From Rhodocollybia butyracea (lineage: Eukaryota; Basidiomycota; Agaricomycetes; Agaricales; Omphalotaceae), in the NCBI GenBank assembly GCA_015501585.1, contig JADNRY010000104.1, forward strand, positions 1-64,000: a stretch of DNA of 64,000 nt. Reading direction: 5' to 3'. Made by a program: the position numbers and the translations under genes. The notes under the pieces are model-generated. The model was not told where the DNA came from. It saw only the letters and a list, made by a program, of their open reading frames with translations, and searched no databases. Positions 22,800 to 35,789 of the stretch are shown in pieces. Each line of letters begins with the position of its first letter. The stretch's first letter is position 1.

Positions 22800-23195
22800 T
22801 TATTTCTCGGGTTTATCGTCCTTCGCTGCAGCTTCTGTAAAACTCGGCGCATTCCCACTTTTATCAGCCGCAGTCATTCCTTCTGTACCATTCACCTTGG
22901 CTTCGATGTCTTTCTGGCCTTCAGCGGCTTCCAAAGCTGCGAGCAAGCTATCTAGATTGCTCAAAACCCCATCCAGCTTATCTTCTACGCCATTGAGTGC
23001 GCCATTCGCTCCATCGATTTGCTTGAACAGCGCAGCAAGATCGGATTCGCTTAACTCTGCAGTCTCCGGGTCTGTTTCAGGAAGATGCGTTTCCGACAGG
23101 GCATTGACAAGACGTAAAATATCCTGATGAGTAGAAGAGAGCTCTGAAGCGTTCTGAGCAATATTACGGCCATTTGGCTTCGGGTTAGATGACAT
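22800..23195 (-). CDS. Small acidic coiled-coil protein, intronless
   Basis: A single-exon ORF of 131 residues starting at the ATG at 23195 and ending at TAA. The sequence is acidic and Ala/Asp/Glu-rich. Residues about 15-95 are helical in character with heptad-like leucines (DILRLVNALSE, LSNLDSLLAALEAAE). There is no signal peptide or membrane segment. The ORF is clean with an intergenic gap on both sides; the DUF4246 gene ends only 55 bp upstream. I do not recognise a family. It could be a small subunit of a complex. Confidence 0.65.
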   Translation of the reverse strand: MSSNPKPNGRNIAQNASELSSTHQDILRLVNALSETHLPETDPETAELSESDLAALFKQIDGANGALNGVEDKLDGVLSNLDSLLAALEAAEGQKDIEAKVNGTEGMTAADKSGNAPSFTEAAAKDDKPEK

Positions 23196-23249
23196 TATGA
23201 CGGAGCGGAGGAACTTTCAGGCGCTTATCCCATGTTGGATCAAAAGTGT

Positions 23250-25025
23250 TCACTGTATTATTTCTGGGCCATTCCAAATATCAAACGGAATACAAAAGTG
23301 GTAGTTATCATTGAGCTTCCAAAAATTTATCCTTTCCTCTCTGAGTTTCTCCGAGTAAGCCTGACTTTCTTGATCGTCCATAACACCTTCAACCATGTCC
23401 ACAATCTTCTCAACAATCTCTATTGGGAGCCTGACATCCACATACTCATCAAGTGCCTTCCGAATCCACGACTTCTGCTGAGGTCCAACATTTGCTGTCG
23501 AAATAATGGACGGGATATCGGGATCAACAAGACCGAAGCTAAGGACAGTAAAATTTCCTGTCTTGCTCGGATCGCTAAGAGTAATCGGGGTATATCTATG
23601 CTGGTATATGTTAGGAAATACTACGCCGAATCCATCACGGATTGGGACGGAGCCAATGTATTGGTGACAGGAATCTCCGTCCCTCAATCCCCAGGTGCGG
23701 AGAGTGGCTCCGGAGTCTCCAGCATGGAAGCCTCGAGGGTAGGATACAGCCATACGGAATTGTAGGTCGCAGCTTTGTATATTTTCCTATCCGAAGTTAT
23801 AATGCGTTTCAAGCATCTGTACGCGAAGCTTCAAAACTTACCACTGCAGTAAAGAAAAACCCACAAGCAACGACACGCTCGTTCTTCATACCTTCAACGT
23901 GCCAGGGAGTCCCTAGGAGTTCTGTTGTTCCTGGGATCTAATCATCATCACCATTTAGTAGGTCCATGGGGCGAGAACACTGGAGGAACTTACCATCTGA
24001 TGCTCAGAAACACTGACGATACACTGAAGTCTCTTCGAATTGAGTGTAACTGTTTGCCTTCTCTGTTCCATTCCACCACGATACCCTGTTGAAATATCCG
24101 GAAGACTAATTGGCCTATTCAACGTCCACTCCCGCATATCACGCTCATAAGCCACCCATCCTTCCTCGTCATCTGAATGTTCTGGAGGATCAGGCTCATC
24201 CCAAACTGTATATCGACATGCCCCCGGTATACGCTGTTTGAGTGGATTGTTTCGGTGTAAATCGGTCAAAGTGTGCTCAAAAAGAGGGATGAAGGACGTC
24301 AGAGTGCGTTGAATCAGTTGGTAGATTGAGAGGTGGAGCTGAGGATTGAGATCATTGATATAGGTCAGGAATTCGACATCTCCAGAAGGAGAGACAAAGA
24401 TGTCGACAGGTAGTAGGGCGAATCTTTGGGATAACGTGTAGATATCAGTTAGTCGAGGAGGCGGTATAGTGCGAAGTGGACTATGGGACGGTAAAGAAAC
24501 GAGAGAACGGTCATACACTAAAGGACAGTGAGTGGGATCAACGATGACTTTTGTGGTTCCATCGCTGCTAAACGTTTTATCTTTCTTGAGCTTGTCAAAC
24601 GCTTCGTTCAAGGTAGCCAAAGCGGTAGCATCAAGGATTTGGTTTGATTCCCATATGCGCTCGAAACATGATACCTGGCTTAATTCAACATTCGGTGAGC
24701 AGCGGGACGGGTTTGGGTGATGCACTCTACCAGTTATTGACTTCGTCTCTGAGTAGAGCATAACCAGCGAGCTCGTCTAATACATAAGCAATCTAGCAAA
24801 CGAGGGCAGCGACTTTCTCTGGATATTGAAACAAACCGATAATTGACATACCTGTTTATCGGAGAGGTGTACGGTCGCAGTAGAAGAGGGCGTAGTCACC
24901 ATCCAGTTTCTGTCTACCGCCTTTTCGGACCACTGTTCGCGAACAGATTGGTTCTGATGGGATTGCCACCAATTTGGCTGTGAACGGATGAACCACGAGA
25001 ACTGGCTCATGGCCAGATCAGCCAA
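23250..25025 (-). CDS. DUF4246 family protein, 5 exons
   Basis: Five exons (25025-24852, 24792-24742, 24674-23994, 23937-23842, 23786-23250) join in phase 0 to give 512 residues. Family hallmarks in order are the DELAGYALLRDE helix, VSCFERIWES, DDEEGWVAYERDMREW, LNSKRLQCIV, the PWHVEGMKNERVVA box, ENI..FRMAV, GLRDGDSC, FPNIYQHR and the C-terminal ISTANVGPQQ. The HVEGM..NE and NIYQH boxes hold conserved His/Glu positions; from general knowledge the family is suspected to adopt a cupin/oxygenase-like fold, but its function is not established. Introns are 49-67 nt. One donor (GTCAAT at the end of exon 2) is non-consensus but needed to keep the frame. The ATG chosen is the first in frame after an upstream TAG. 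Confidence 0.88.
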
Positions 25026-25130
25026 CTACTTTCTAGGTTAGCGCACTGAAAGGAGAGGGCAAGTGAAAGTCCGCACGGTCCGAGGATTGTCTATGGGCAC
25101 GTCAGTCGCGAAGAAGAGAAGCCGTAACTT

Positions 25131-25268
25131 GCTTACCTCCTACACCTCCCAAGAAATACGTTCCAACTATGAACGGGTGCCTGTATCCCGCGGTGCCTAA
25201 AGAGTTTGAATTGAGATCGAACGTTTAGAAGACAAAAAGCAGCTTGTTACCTCCACCCGGCATCATGA
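25131..25268 (-). CDS. Possible short two-exon ORF, unrecognised
   Basis: Two short exons (about 25268-25253 and 25199-25138) join across a GTAACA..TTTAG intron to read MMPGGGTAGYRHPF followed by IVGTYFLGGVGG, ending at a good GTAAGC donor. Further exons are unclear: two possible acceptors give different short tails before stops. The Gly-rich hydrophobic character resembles small mitochondrial membrane proteins, but I cannot name one. Joining to the DUF4246 gene just downstream fails on phase. Confidence 0.3.
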
Positions 25269-25481
25269 TGGATGAAAGCCAATTTCGAGCGCTTAATTCT
25301 TGATCAACAACTGCACGCCCTTGTCAAGCCTGGACTAACATTTCTAACGGCTCTGCACGACGTCTCTAGACAATGCGAGGCTCAAATGTGCGTGCGTGCA
25401 AAACCTGCGTTTGATAGTTGTTTACCCTCGTTCCAGTTGCACCTCGCACTCAATAAATGTCGTTACCATGTGCATATATAG

Positions 25482-25701
25482 TCACCACGCTTATTGTTCT
25501 ACTTCAGCCTGACTGAAGTAGACAGCGAAAAATCTTTCTTCATCAATAGCTGGAAAGGATATGTTTCATTTAAGGATTGGCCAGTTAAAACCCAGGTATT
25601 GCGGTACCGAACCATGAAAGAAGGGATTTCACTTTGTCGGTGAATGTTACGATTTCCCACCCTACTTCAGTCAGGCTGAAGTAGAACAATAAGCGTGGTG
25701 A
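25482..25701. repeat. Perfect 40 bp inverted repeat with 140 bp loop
   Basis: Positions 25482-25521 and 25662-25701 are exact reverse complements. Each arm itself contains a palindrome (CTACTTCAG / CTGAAGTAG around CCTGA), so the stretch could fold as a cruciform with side hairpins. It lies between divergent genes (DUF4246 on the minus strand and a plus-strand gene from 26043). It may be a tiny MITE; no target duplication is visible. Confidence 0.9.
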
Positions 25702-26042
25702 GTGTCGTCTTGAAGCTGCCAAAATCAAAATCGCTCCACTAATGGCTGAATCTGGACAAGCTTGACTCGATGTTTGAAAGATTCGCGAGGCATAAGGGTC
25801 ATTGCTTCGGTGGAACAATTCTATATTTCCGCGTGCTTTCCAAGAGTTTCCAAGTACTGGTTTTCTGGTTTAATTTTTGTTTCGCAACCGTTGATTATCT
25901 TATCGGTGATCCTATTCATTTGGAACGTTCTCATCACCACTCGTGCTGCATCGTGTATGTTTCAATCCACCTCAATTAATCAAAAAGAGAGCGAAGCAGT
26001 TTGTTTCTTCCTCTTCTTCATTACCTCTGCTTGGTACTCACG

Positions 26043-27630
26043 ATGAAACTAAACGCATTAGGAATCGAAGCCTGGCTATCGGCCTCACATTTTCCAGAGC
26101 CTTTTCCATGTTCTGGCCCAGTGACTTGGTTTGATGGTAAAACCACTACAACCCACATCCGAACCTCAGTGATGCTACCTTCTCAGGGTTTAAACGGAGT
26201 GAGTAGAAAAACTTGCGATCTTGATATTCAGTGAGCCTGACGAGTTGTTCTGTAGTCCGACTATATGGTTCATTGGCGTATATCCGATTCCATCCTTAAA
26301 TCGTTATGGTGCCTTGTCATTTCCACGAAGCCCGTTAGCCTGGAGGCGAAGGTTGAGGCTAGGCTTTACATGTCTCATCTGATACCGTCTACTCAGGAAC
26401 GTTCAACGATAGACTTGCATGGAAACCCGTTGAAGCTATTGCAGCCATATGGTATTTTGTTTTCTACAATCGGGGCTAGTTTGACACGATATAATCATGT
26501 TCTAGTTGTTCCAGAATCGAGTAGCATGGGCTCGATCCGTCTACTGCTATTTAGACTCACTAACGTGAATATAACGCGGCTGCCCCATGGGCCAGAAGTT
26601 GCATCGGATATTCGAGTGTATGTCGAAGATGAGCACTATCCTTGGATCGTCTTTGAGTTTAACTTTGAACGAAGAATTGAAAGTGAGTAAACATATGTTC
26701 CACGATGCCTAGTTTAAATAAGTGAACTTCAAACAAGATGTTTCTTTGGGCCCCGCTATCCAGCAGACTAAAAGGAAACGAAATCCATCTCTGCCTCGCT
26801 CTAATGATAATGCCATAGTTGTACATGGATTAGAATCCAGCTCTAGTAAACCTCCGTCACCATCTTCACCCTCCAAAGGCACTGGAATTCCCTGTCTTCT
26901 CCCCCGACAAGACAAACTGTCACCAAAGCTCCCAAGAGCCATTGTTGCACGACGTTCTGCCCCATTTCGATTCCGAGGTGGAGGTTCTATTGGTGGGGGG
27001 AGCAGGGAAAGCTCAGGTAGCCCTTCCCACGGCTCTGATGGTAGTTCCGAAGCTGCTCATATATCTGATCAGGATATCGATGATCAAAACGATTTTACGC
27101 TGCGCACACGAGTCGATTGGAACACCGATAATGCTGTCTGTACCCGCAATATGCTAGGCCCGCAGTCTCAACCTTCCGTAGAACAACAGCGTGACACAAA
27201 CTCCAGAGATAGTTCAGTGCCCACACAGATAAAAACTATCAGCAATGACACCGCCGTAGACATATTGAACAACGATGAGAAAGTCGCCCAAGGATCAGAG
27301 TCTGATCTTGATGTGAGGGTTTCGTTATTTATCTGACTTGTCATTGAATCTTGTGCATCACAGAGAGAACTGGAGGAAATAGAAGCAAAGCATAAAGTGT
27401 TAGACTCGAAGCTCACTGCCCAGGCAGAAGAAGTTGGTTATCCGAATTAAATCTTCGGATATAAATAAACACTCAATCATCTATCTTAGAAACGCCAACG
27501 ACGCAAAAGGATCAAGATCTTACAAATTAAGGTTGATCTGAAGGAGAAGGAGAAAGCGCTAGAGGACGGCAGTCGAGCAGCCCAGGAAGAGTCCGAAGAG
27601 GAGAGTCGTTTGAGGCAAGCTTTGAGTTGA
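26043..27630 (+). CDS. Hypothetical protein with C-terminal coiled coil, 5 exons
   Basis: Five exons (26043-26198, 26256-26682, 26723-27312, 27364-27432, 27490-27630) join in phase to about 460 residues. The N-terminal ~190 residues look globular. The middle (from about 200) is Ser/Pro/Gly-rich low complexity with a basic patch (TKRKRNPSLPR). The C-terminus is a charged helix (ELEEIEAKHKVLDSKL, LKEKEKALEDGSRAAQ) consistent with a coiled coil. I do not recognise the family. The end is uncertain: further coding-like pieces (NLVEPLNEAHKNSES near 27760, RFEWMQAEKRWYLAVEAG near 27840, LNYPLMQAEWDATERR near 28630) suggest the gene may extend toward 28690 through additional introns. Confidence 0.55.
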
Positions 27631-28817
27631 ATTAAATTTCGCTTTACATCCGCCGCTGAGTGAATAAATACCCAGTGTACAGGGCTTTCCAGATGGTAAC
27701 TTGAAAGTAAAATAATCAATCCCGTATCTGTGTTGGATTGCTATGAAACAAGGGATAACTTGGTTGAACCACTTAATGAGGCACATAAGAATTCAGAATC
27801 TCAAAGCAAGTAAAGAGCAAGAGAATCTTTGGTCTAGATTTGAATGGATGCAGGCCGAGAAGCGCTGGTACCTGGCAGTTGAAGCGGGTGTCATCGGGAC
27901 CAGATCGCGACCGCGAAGCTTTCAGCTTCTTTGGTAGTTTTTCTCTTTATGACTGTTCAGCGACTTATCAAGACAAAAGCCTTATCAGGTTGTAGAACTT
28001 TTCACAGAAGCTGGAGATATAACTTAGCCTTAGTGATATTCATAACTTTTGCTAGCCCAAAGGCCTAAACCTTCCAGAATACTTATTACTACGCGTACAA
28101 TACCCTATCATGTATGTATTAGTGACTCGGCTGTCGAGTTGGTCTGGCTATTTAAAGATGAGGTAACTGGGGAGTTGATGGATTACCAGACGATGATGAA
28201 CTCATAAGTGAATACTCACTATTCGGGCATTCTGGCAGGCTCGTATCACCAGCTTTGACCTTCGATTGCCTAATACGGTAGTTGACGTACGGTTGGCTTG
28301 CTGAGTCATGGAATTTTTAGATCAGATGTAATGCTGGACCCCTTGTAGCACTTTGGTACATAGCTGAATAGAGCCGCAAACTTGTATCTGGCGATGGCAT
28401 ACTGCGCCCTTGTGAGTCGTATTCAGCCCTGTTATACAGGAAATGGACCCGAGCTGCTGCTTGGACATCATCAGCGAGCTGCGAGGCCCAAGACGTCGAT
28501 TTGACGATCTACAAGCGAGTTTATCAGTGTCCGCAAGCTCATCAACAGAACAGAGGATAGGTATACACCAGGCAGTGCTCAGTGAGGTCATTCGCCCATG
28601 GAAGAAACCATGTAAAAGATCGGCTCAATTACCCACTGATGCAAGCAGAGTGGGATGCAACTGAGAGAAGGATATTGGAATGGAAATAAAATTGATAAAT
28701 CTAGCAGTGTAGTACCAAAGTATGCGAGCAAGTTAAGTTGGAAAGATGTAAATAATTGTAAAAAACAGAGTATGTAAGGTATCGTATGTATCATGTATAA
28801 ATTAGCGAAGTAGGCTA

Positions 28818-31800
28818 TCAATAGTGAGAATTTTGATTGACTTCGTCCATAATCGCGGGGTCAAACCTGTTGACAGTTTCGACTACTTGAGAGCCTTTCT
28901 GTGTAAATACCAGCTGTAAAATATTCATGAGTATGTTGATAAACAAGGAAGACAACAAATCTAGCCGATCCAAAACGTACCAAATACGGATTTGCAGTTT
29001 CCCCTGTTGTGTCCTTCAAAACCTCTTCCTTTGACATTTCTGACACCTCTTCATCATTGTACTTAAACCACTCTTCCCCTGGCGCTATCGCTCCTCCTTC
29101 TTTAACATTTCTCGAGTAGAAAAAGTAGTGTCCGAAACTCGGAGTCCCGCCCCGATGTATAAACACCCCCGTCAGCTCAAACTCAACCTTCTTATCATCC
29201 TTCCATATATGCTCCAGCTGGGCTTTGAGGGAGGAGATCTTCGTGCGGAGCTGACCAACTTCATGTGATAGATTGGTGACTTCAAAAGACATTTGAGATT
29301 GTTGTGGTTGAGAATTGGGGATGAAAAAAGAAGACAGAAGGCTGGATTCAGAATGGAGGAAGTTGGAGGCTGCTTGGAGAGCATGTGAAAATGAAATATT
29401 CTGAAGGAAATGGTTATCTAGATGAAGGAATGGAAACTTTGAAATACTGACCTCAGCCTTCCCCTCAACCAAAACCTTTAGGCGCTCCCTGCACAAATTC
29501 AACTCGTCCTGAACCCTTTTACTCTCTTGTCGTTTTTTGGGATCAGCATCAGCCATAAATCTGTCCATGTACAACGTCTCGCCAAATTTAACATAGGCTT
29601 GGGATTTCCAGGATTGGAGTAGTTCACGGTTGAACTGGACACGCTGTTGGGTAAGAAGGGAGCAAAGCACAGAAGGGAAAGAGAGTGAAAACGGAGTAAT
29701 CAATATAACATTTTAACGATCAGATATCGGGCCCACCTGTAACTGAATCTGCAGCAACGGGGGAACCTTCACTAACCCCACTTCCATTGGTACTTTCTCC
29801 CCTTCGTACTCGACCGTATCATCGAAGTATTTTCCCAGCCCATCGTAAATATCATACAGCCACTCCTTCGTCTCCACTCCTTCAATAATTCCATCGACAT
29901 TGGGAGTTGGAGGCACAGCGAGCTCGGCATCCGCACCGACATTGATGGGTAGATGGGAAAATAGATCGGTTTTGGTGTGCGTTGTAGGTTCACCTTTGAG
30001 GGTTTCGATGAACGTTTGGCGGAGGGTACCGTAGAAGAGACTAATGATAGGAATAGGGAGTTATGAAGAAGAGGGATAGAGTAAGAACAAAATCAGCCAC
30101 TATCGAAAGCAATCCATACCGTTTAACAACGCTTAATTTTCTTGCGCCATTACCTCCAATACCGTCGAGATCATCCATGCCGCCCATTTCGGGGTCGTCG
30201 CTCCCGTCAAATTTGAGCAACGCCGTCTCAATTTGGAACATACAATTGTCCATGCATTCTGCCACGTCGTGTTGTTTTCCTGCAATAAATCGAATCAAAC
30301 GAACAATTAATCAAACGGATGGTAACGAGGCGAGGAGGAAGCATGGATGCTCACCAAACATCATCACCGAATCATCATTTGCTTTTGGCTTCTCAGCTTT
30401 CCCGGGCCTAGGCGGCAACGGAGGTGGGGTGCTTCTCTTCCCAGCGCCAGAAACATCTGTCATCTGCACATCGACATCGTTAACATCCATCAACGGCGGA
30501 GGCTGGTCATCGTCATCAAATTCCATGTTGCCATTATATGCTGTAATATTCAGCTCCCCGCCAGGCAGTCCAGGCTCCAGTTCCAGTGATTCAATCGTCT
30601 CCACGACAGCAGGGGGGACATCCGGAAACCTTGAGCTCGCTCGGGATACTGCCGGTGTCGACGCGCATGTGGAGAAGGAGGCTACGGAGGAAGGAGGAGG
30701 TGATACAGAGACGGATCCATGTCCATAGCCCTGCCCGATGCCAGAGGCAAAGTCGAGTATTTCGGTGTCTTCTCTCGACAATCCATCATGCATGATCGGA
30801 GCCGCAGCACCCCGCGGGCGTTTACCGAGCACGGAAGGAGAGTAGGTAGGACTTTGAGGGGTTTGCGGTGACCGGGAGGTGCGGGACGAGGTTGATACTC
30901 GCGGAGGAGTGGATGTTGAAGTCGCTAAAGGAGGAGGTATACGAGATGCACCATGTTGATGTTGCTGCGTTGGTATCGGCGGTAATGGAGGCCTCGGATG
31001 TGAACGAACCCCACTCGCAGCACCACCATGATGGCTTGAACCCGAATCTTCCACCAGTGTCGCATCCGTATCATTCGATCCACTTGTCCCATTAGATTCC
31101 TCCGACTTTGAATGGTCAGATGCAGCTTCGTCGTCCTCTTCATCCTTGCTCGTTACCAGAGCCAACTTGGCGAGCTCAATACTGGGCGTAACACTAGGGT
31201 TATCTGCGTACTCAAGGTTGTGGAAAAGGTCTGCGAGGTGGGAGACGACTGCGGGGAAAGATAATTAAACATTCATCATCTGCCAGTAAGTAGGTAAGGA
31301 GCTGACATTGTTTCGATCGTTGAATCTCTCTCCGAGTGACCATCCTCCCACCGACACGATGTCTCTTCAAATCATCGTCAGTGACGGATTCCAGTGCGCT
31401 TGGATCGCCCTTGCCCTTGCCCTTATCCTTGAGGTCGTCCTTGTCATCTTCACTACGTTGGCTATCCTTGAACTCCGCATCTCCGAGATTAGACTTGGTA
31501 ATGCTGGAACCCATGGTAATAACGGATTGTCGGAGTTCCTTGATTGTGTAGAAGTACTGTACGTAGTAGAATCAGTACAGGTAGCAATGATAAAAGAGAA
31601 GAGGAAGAACTCACCTGTAACAATGAATTCAAATAACATGTGTTCCCCAACTGGTTCAGGCCTCGCGGCCAATCTGAGCGTGTTGGAGGTGTTATTTCGC
31701 CAGCTGTATAAAACAAAGGGGACAGTCAGCAAACTAAATCAAGAGATCGGCTGTCCTTGTCTCAAAGTAGCGAGAACACCAAAGACCCAGCGACATATAC

Positions 31801-34800
31801 AAAGAACAGCCGAACAACACTTACGATCCCGACAGGTCCTCACAAACTCCTTCAGGCGGGCACTGTCCCTGATTTCTGCGATCATCAGAAGCTCTTGTTG
31901 CCATTTTTCAAGTTGCATCGGTTGTTCCTCGACCTGTTAAGAGGACCGCGTGAGTATGGTGAACAGAGCAGTACAACAGAGAGCATAGTGTAACATCTCG
32001 TGGTGAAAACCACCACTAATGTATCAAAAGCATCTTACTCACGCGCATCTGATACACAGTAATCAACATCCCCTCATCAATATCGGGGGGTACCTCAAAG
32101 GCCGCATACGCAACCTCAGCCGAAGACCCTCCTTGAACGCTCTCCCATAGCTTCATCAACGTCTTGCTCCCTCGGCTCTGTGCTATGATGCGGAGTGCTT
32201 GGGTGGGGGTTTTCGTGTCGGCTACGTCGTCAGAGTTGGAGGTTAGATCCAGGGATTGGTAATCTAGAGAAGGGGACGAGTGTGAGAGGAGACGAGGAGG
32301 GAGCGAGGGGAGAGCAGAAGATAAAAACAATGCAATAAAAGAGATCGGGGCCCGGGGAAAATAGATGGGTCTAAAACAACTCACGACTCTTAACACACTC
32401 CCTCCAGGCATTCGCCACAAACTCATCCGGTAGCTCTTTTGGATCATCACTATACTCCATCTGTAACCATCCATCCTTCCCACTGTTAAAGCCTTCGATA
32501 TCTCCATCCCAACCATATATTCCGGCATACCCTCTCCTCACAGTGAATCCAAGCCTCTCTATCGCCTTCCCCAACTCATCAACACGCCAGAGTCCCCTAT
32601 GCTCTTCCCATATGTACAGCGAGCTGACGATATCAGGGCATATAGACACGTGGACTTGGGCTTGCATGATTTGTACGAGGGAGGAGTAGTAGAGGGGAGT
32701 AAAAAGAGGAGAGCATCGGGTTTGAGCGAGGTATGCAAAGGCAAGGAGGTCTGCAGAGTGGGGTGTGAACAAAAATGTTTAAAATGATGAACAATCAAAC
32801 TAGAACGCTCACCTCCGCTGTAGCTCATTATCGACAGTCCAAGTGTTAAGAACTTATCTTCGACAACGGACATTGCGTCGACGACGCTGGACAGTTCGCC
32901 GCGGGCAACTGGAAAGACAATTCAGTAATTGGGCAAGAATGATAAGAAAGGAAGAGAATAGTAAAGATGGGCGAAAAAAAAGGGGAAACAGGCAATGAGA
33001 AACGAGATAAAAAGATGGGAGATAACAAGAGACAGGGGAGTGAGAGGAAGTATTAGCAGAATGGAGGAGGGAACAAAGGAGAAACATAAAATTCGGAGAG
33101 GGTAGAGACGGAGCCAAGCGAAGGAAAAAGACTCACTTTGCTCATAATGCGCTCCAATCGCTCGCTGATATCGTTCTCGGGCAGGATCGACGTCGACCCA
33201 GAGGTCAAGGGATTTATAGGGTGAGGCCGACGTGGTTAGGTCTAAGGAGTGCGTTAGCGCGTGGAAAGGCAGAGATGCGGTACAGGGCAAGATGGAGTTG
33301 GGTAAAGCGTCCAGCCAAAATCGAAGCAAATCGCAAAAAACTCACCAAGTTTCTCCGTTATATTATTCCTTCTCCTCCATTCTTGTACCCACGCAGTAAT
33401 CTCCACCCACGCACGAATGAGACGCTGGCGGTTTATACGCCCGAGGGGAGTGAGAGGAGAGATGTCTGGCGACCGAAGGAATATGTCGGCTTCGGTTGGG
33501 CGAGGTTTGGATTTAGAACTCGAGGCTTGGATAGTAACGGAATCAGCTTCTTTCGAGTTTGTAGCACCCTGATCCGAGCTCGATGAAGCAGTCGTCGAGG
33601 ATGACGCTGTGCGTGAGAGTGGGGAGGGTGACATATTCCAGTTTGATTTCGACGTGGAGGACTTTGATTTTGGGTCCGGCGAGGGAGAATTAGATTTCGA
33701 TTTCGAGGAATTCGAGTCGCTCGAACCTGAGGTAAATGACGAAAAACCCAACGAGAAAAGGACTCGTTGCCTACCGAAAGTGTGATCAAAACGGGTTACA
33801 ACACGGAATCGAATGATAACCGGTGATAAAAGAGTTTAACATAATACTGCACAAGAAAGGAGGTACTCCCTCGCCCCCCCACAGAAATCAATCTGAAAGA
33901 GCAACTCACGTTATCTCATCCCATCCCATCCTCTTCGAAAATCCTGGGCCATTGACCTTGATATTGCGGGATTCGCCTTTAAACAGGTGGTTTTGGATTA
34001 TGCTGATGAAATTTATATCAGTTGACGAGAACGACGTAGTAAGGTAAGAAGAAAGAAGACGCCACTCACAGAATCACCGTATCCAACCCGTACGTCAACG
34101 TATACTCCTTAGTGTAGCCCACACGAGGATTATCCCATCTAAACGCGACCCATTGATCCCAGAGGGATATTGGGATGACACCAGGGATCGCGATGCTAGA
34201 GGGTGAGGGTGCCGAGGCTAGACTAGGTAAAGCTAAAGCTGAAGATGAAGCATGGGGGTCTGAAGCATGAGGCTGAGAAGAGGACGAAGAAACGACAACG
34301 TAAAAAGAACATTGACAGCACATGTATAAATCGAGATCGAGCGTTGTAGTTGGTCGTTGGAATTCGGTTTCGACGTCCATGGCACTAGTATCAGCCTCAG
34401 CATCATTGCTAGCACTGCTTGTCGCGCCATCTCCCTCCATCTCGTCGTCAGCTTCGCTTCCATTCCCTTCTGTAGTCGTGGCTGCAGTTGCAGCGGTAAC
34501 CGTAGCGTTAATCGTATCGACATCCACGCAAGCCCGTATCGTCCGCGGATAGTAATGATAATGATGCGTCAAATTCGTCTTCGGGGAAGAGGAAAGGCAG
34601 TTGGGTATTTGTATGCGACGAGCGGTATCCGGGAGGGTGGTGGAGGGTGATGGATGCAGGGGCGAATGTGGTGAAGAGGCAAAAGACGAGAAAGATGGAG
34701 ACGACATCGGTGAGCCTTCTCCCCAACCAAGAACAACCCATCCATTGTCCTTTGGACAGTAATACGCTTGTACATCAACATTGAGTCCTTCGATGCTAAC

Positions 34801-35787
34801 GCTTGGAGCCCCACGCAGCACCTCTTCCACCGTCGGCGGATGGTGTACCTTTGGGGTTTTTGGTTGTTTTGATTTTTTGTGCTTTTTGGTCGGAGTTGTA
34901 CTCGAAGTCGCTGCGGGAGTTGTGGGAGTAACCGGCATAGTCGGAGTTTTGGGTGTCGAAGGAACAAGTAATGTCTGTGGAGCATCCGCTGTCATGGCCG
35001 GCTGAATATCTGGCATTCTAACGCTGACGCTAAACAACGCATGTTCAGGATCATGTACCAGGTCTGCCAATATAGGCGGCAAAATGCCAGGTCCAATATT
35101 CAGTTTATCGCGATCCCACCATGACAATCCAGGATCTAGTCCATCGACGCATATCTTTGACGTTGGATCTAGACCAGTTACCGCCTCCGTAACCCAACTC
35201 GACGCATTATTGTCATTCGCCCAATTCCAAGTACTTTCATCCCATCCGCTTGGAGCAGAGTTAGCCATCGAGTAATCAACTCCTCCAGTTTCAGCGCCTT
35301 TACCATCGCCCATTATCGATGTATCGCCTCCAACACCCCAGGATCCAGTATCATAAGAGGTAGAACCAATCGGATTTCCCCATCGATTTCCCTGAGCTAC
35401 ATGGTCCGAGATCACATTGTTACTGAAGTTTTGACCACTAACATCTCCGTAACTAGTGACATAGTCATCGGCTGTGCTGACCAGCTCTGGTTCACGATAG
35501 TCATCGTTCGACGTAGGCTTCGATGACTTCGATTTTGTGGGAGGTGGAGCGTAGAAGGAAGATGGGGCAACAACGCTTGGCTTGGCGACAATGTTTCGTG
35601 GGCCAGTCGGTGTACTGGGTCTTTGTGAAACTGGGATCGGTGAAGCTGGTCGAGCGGGTAAAGGTGGTGTCGCAGGTAGTGGAGGCGTCAACGAGTTCGA
35701 AGATGATGGCACAGGAGCTGTAGATTGGGCTGGAGGTCCACCAGGAATTGGAAGAGGTCGAGTAGGTCTTTTCGTTGGATCAGTCAT
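28818..35787 (-). CDS. UBP2: Ubp2-like ubiquitin carboxyl-terminal hydrolase, many exons
   Basis: A ~7 kb gene with about 16 exons and roughly 1,800 residues; first ATG 35787, stop TGA 28820-28818. It encodes a cysteine protease that removes ubiquitin from proteins. The USP Cys box NQLGNTCYLNSLLQ lies at about 31660-31617, catalytic Cys codon 31638-31636. The His box GGTPSFGHYFFYSRN has its His at 29130-29128. The last exons read DTTGETANPYL and LVFTQKGSQVVETVNRF, the usual Ubp2/USP25-28 ending. Main blocks: 35787-34075 (Pro/Ser-rich N-terminus with a conserved early domain), 34050-33940, 33735-33342, 33240-33137, 32910-32815, 32752-32385, 32270-32043, 31935-31825, 31704-31615, 31557-31310, 31250-30355, 30282-30120, 30040-29738, 29644-29452, 29390-28983, 28912-28818. 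A long Ser/Pro/Thr-rich insert (31160-30360) sits inside the catalytic domain between the Cys box and the GKQHDVAECMDNC segment, as in other fungal Ubp2 proteins. No stop breaks the supported blocks, so it looks functional. Confidence 0.85.
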
Positions 35788-35789
35788 GA

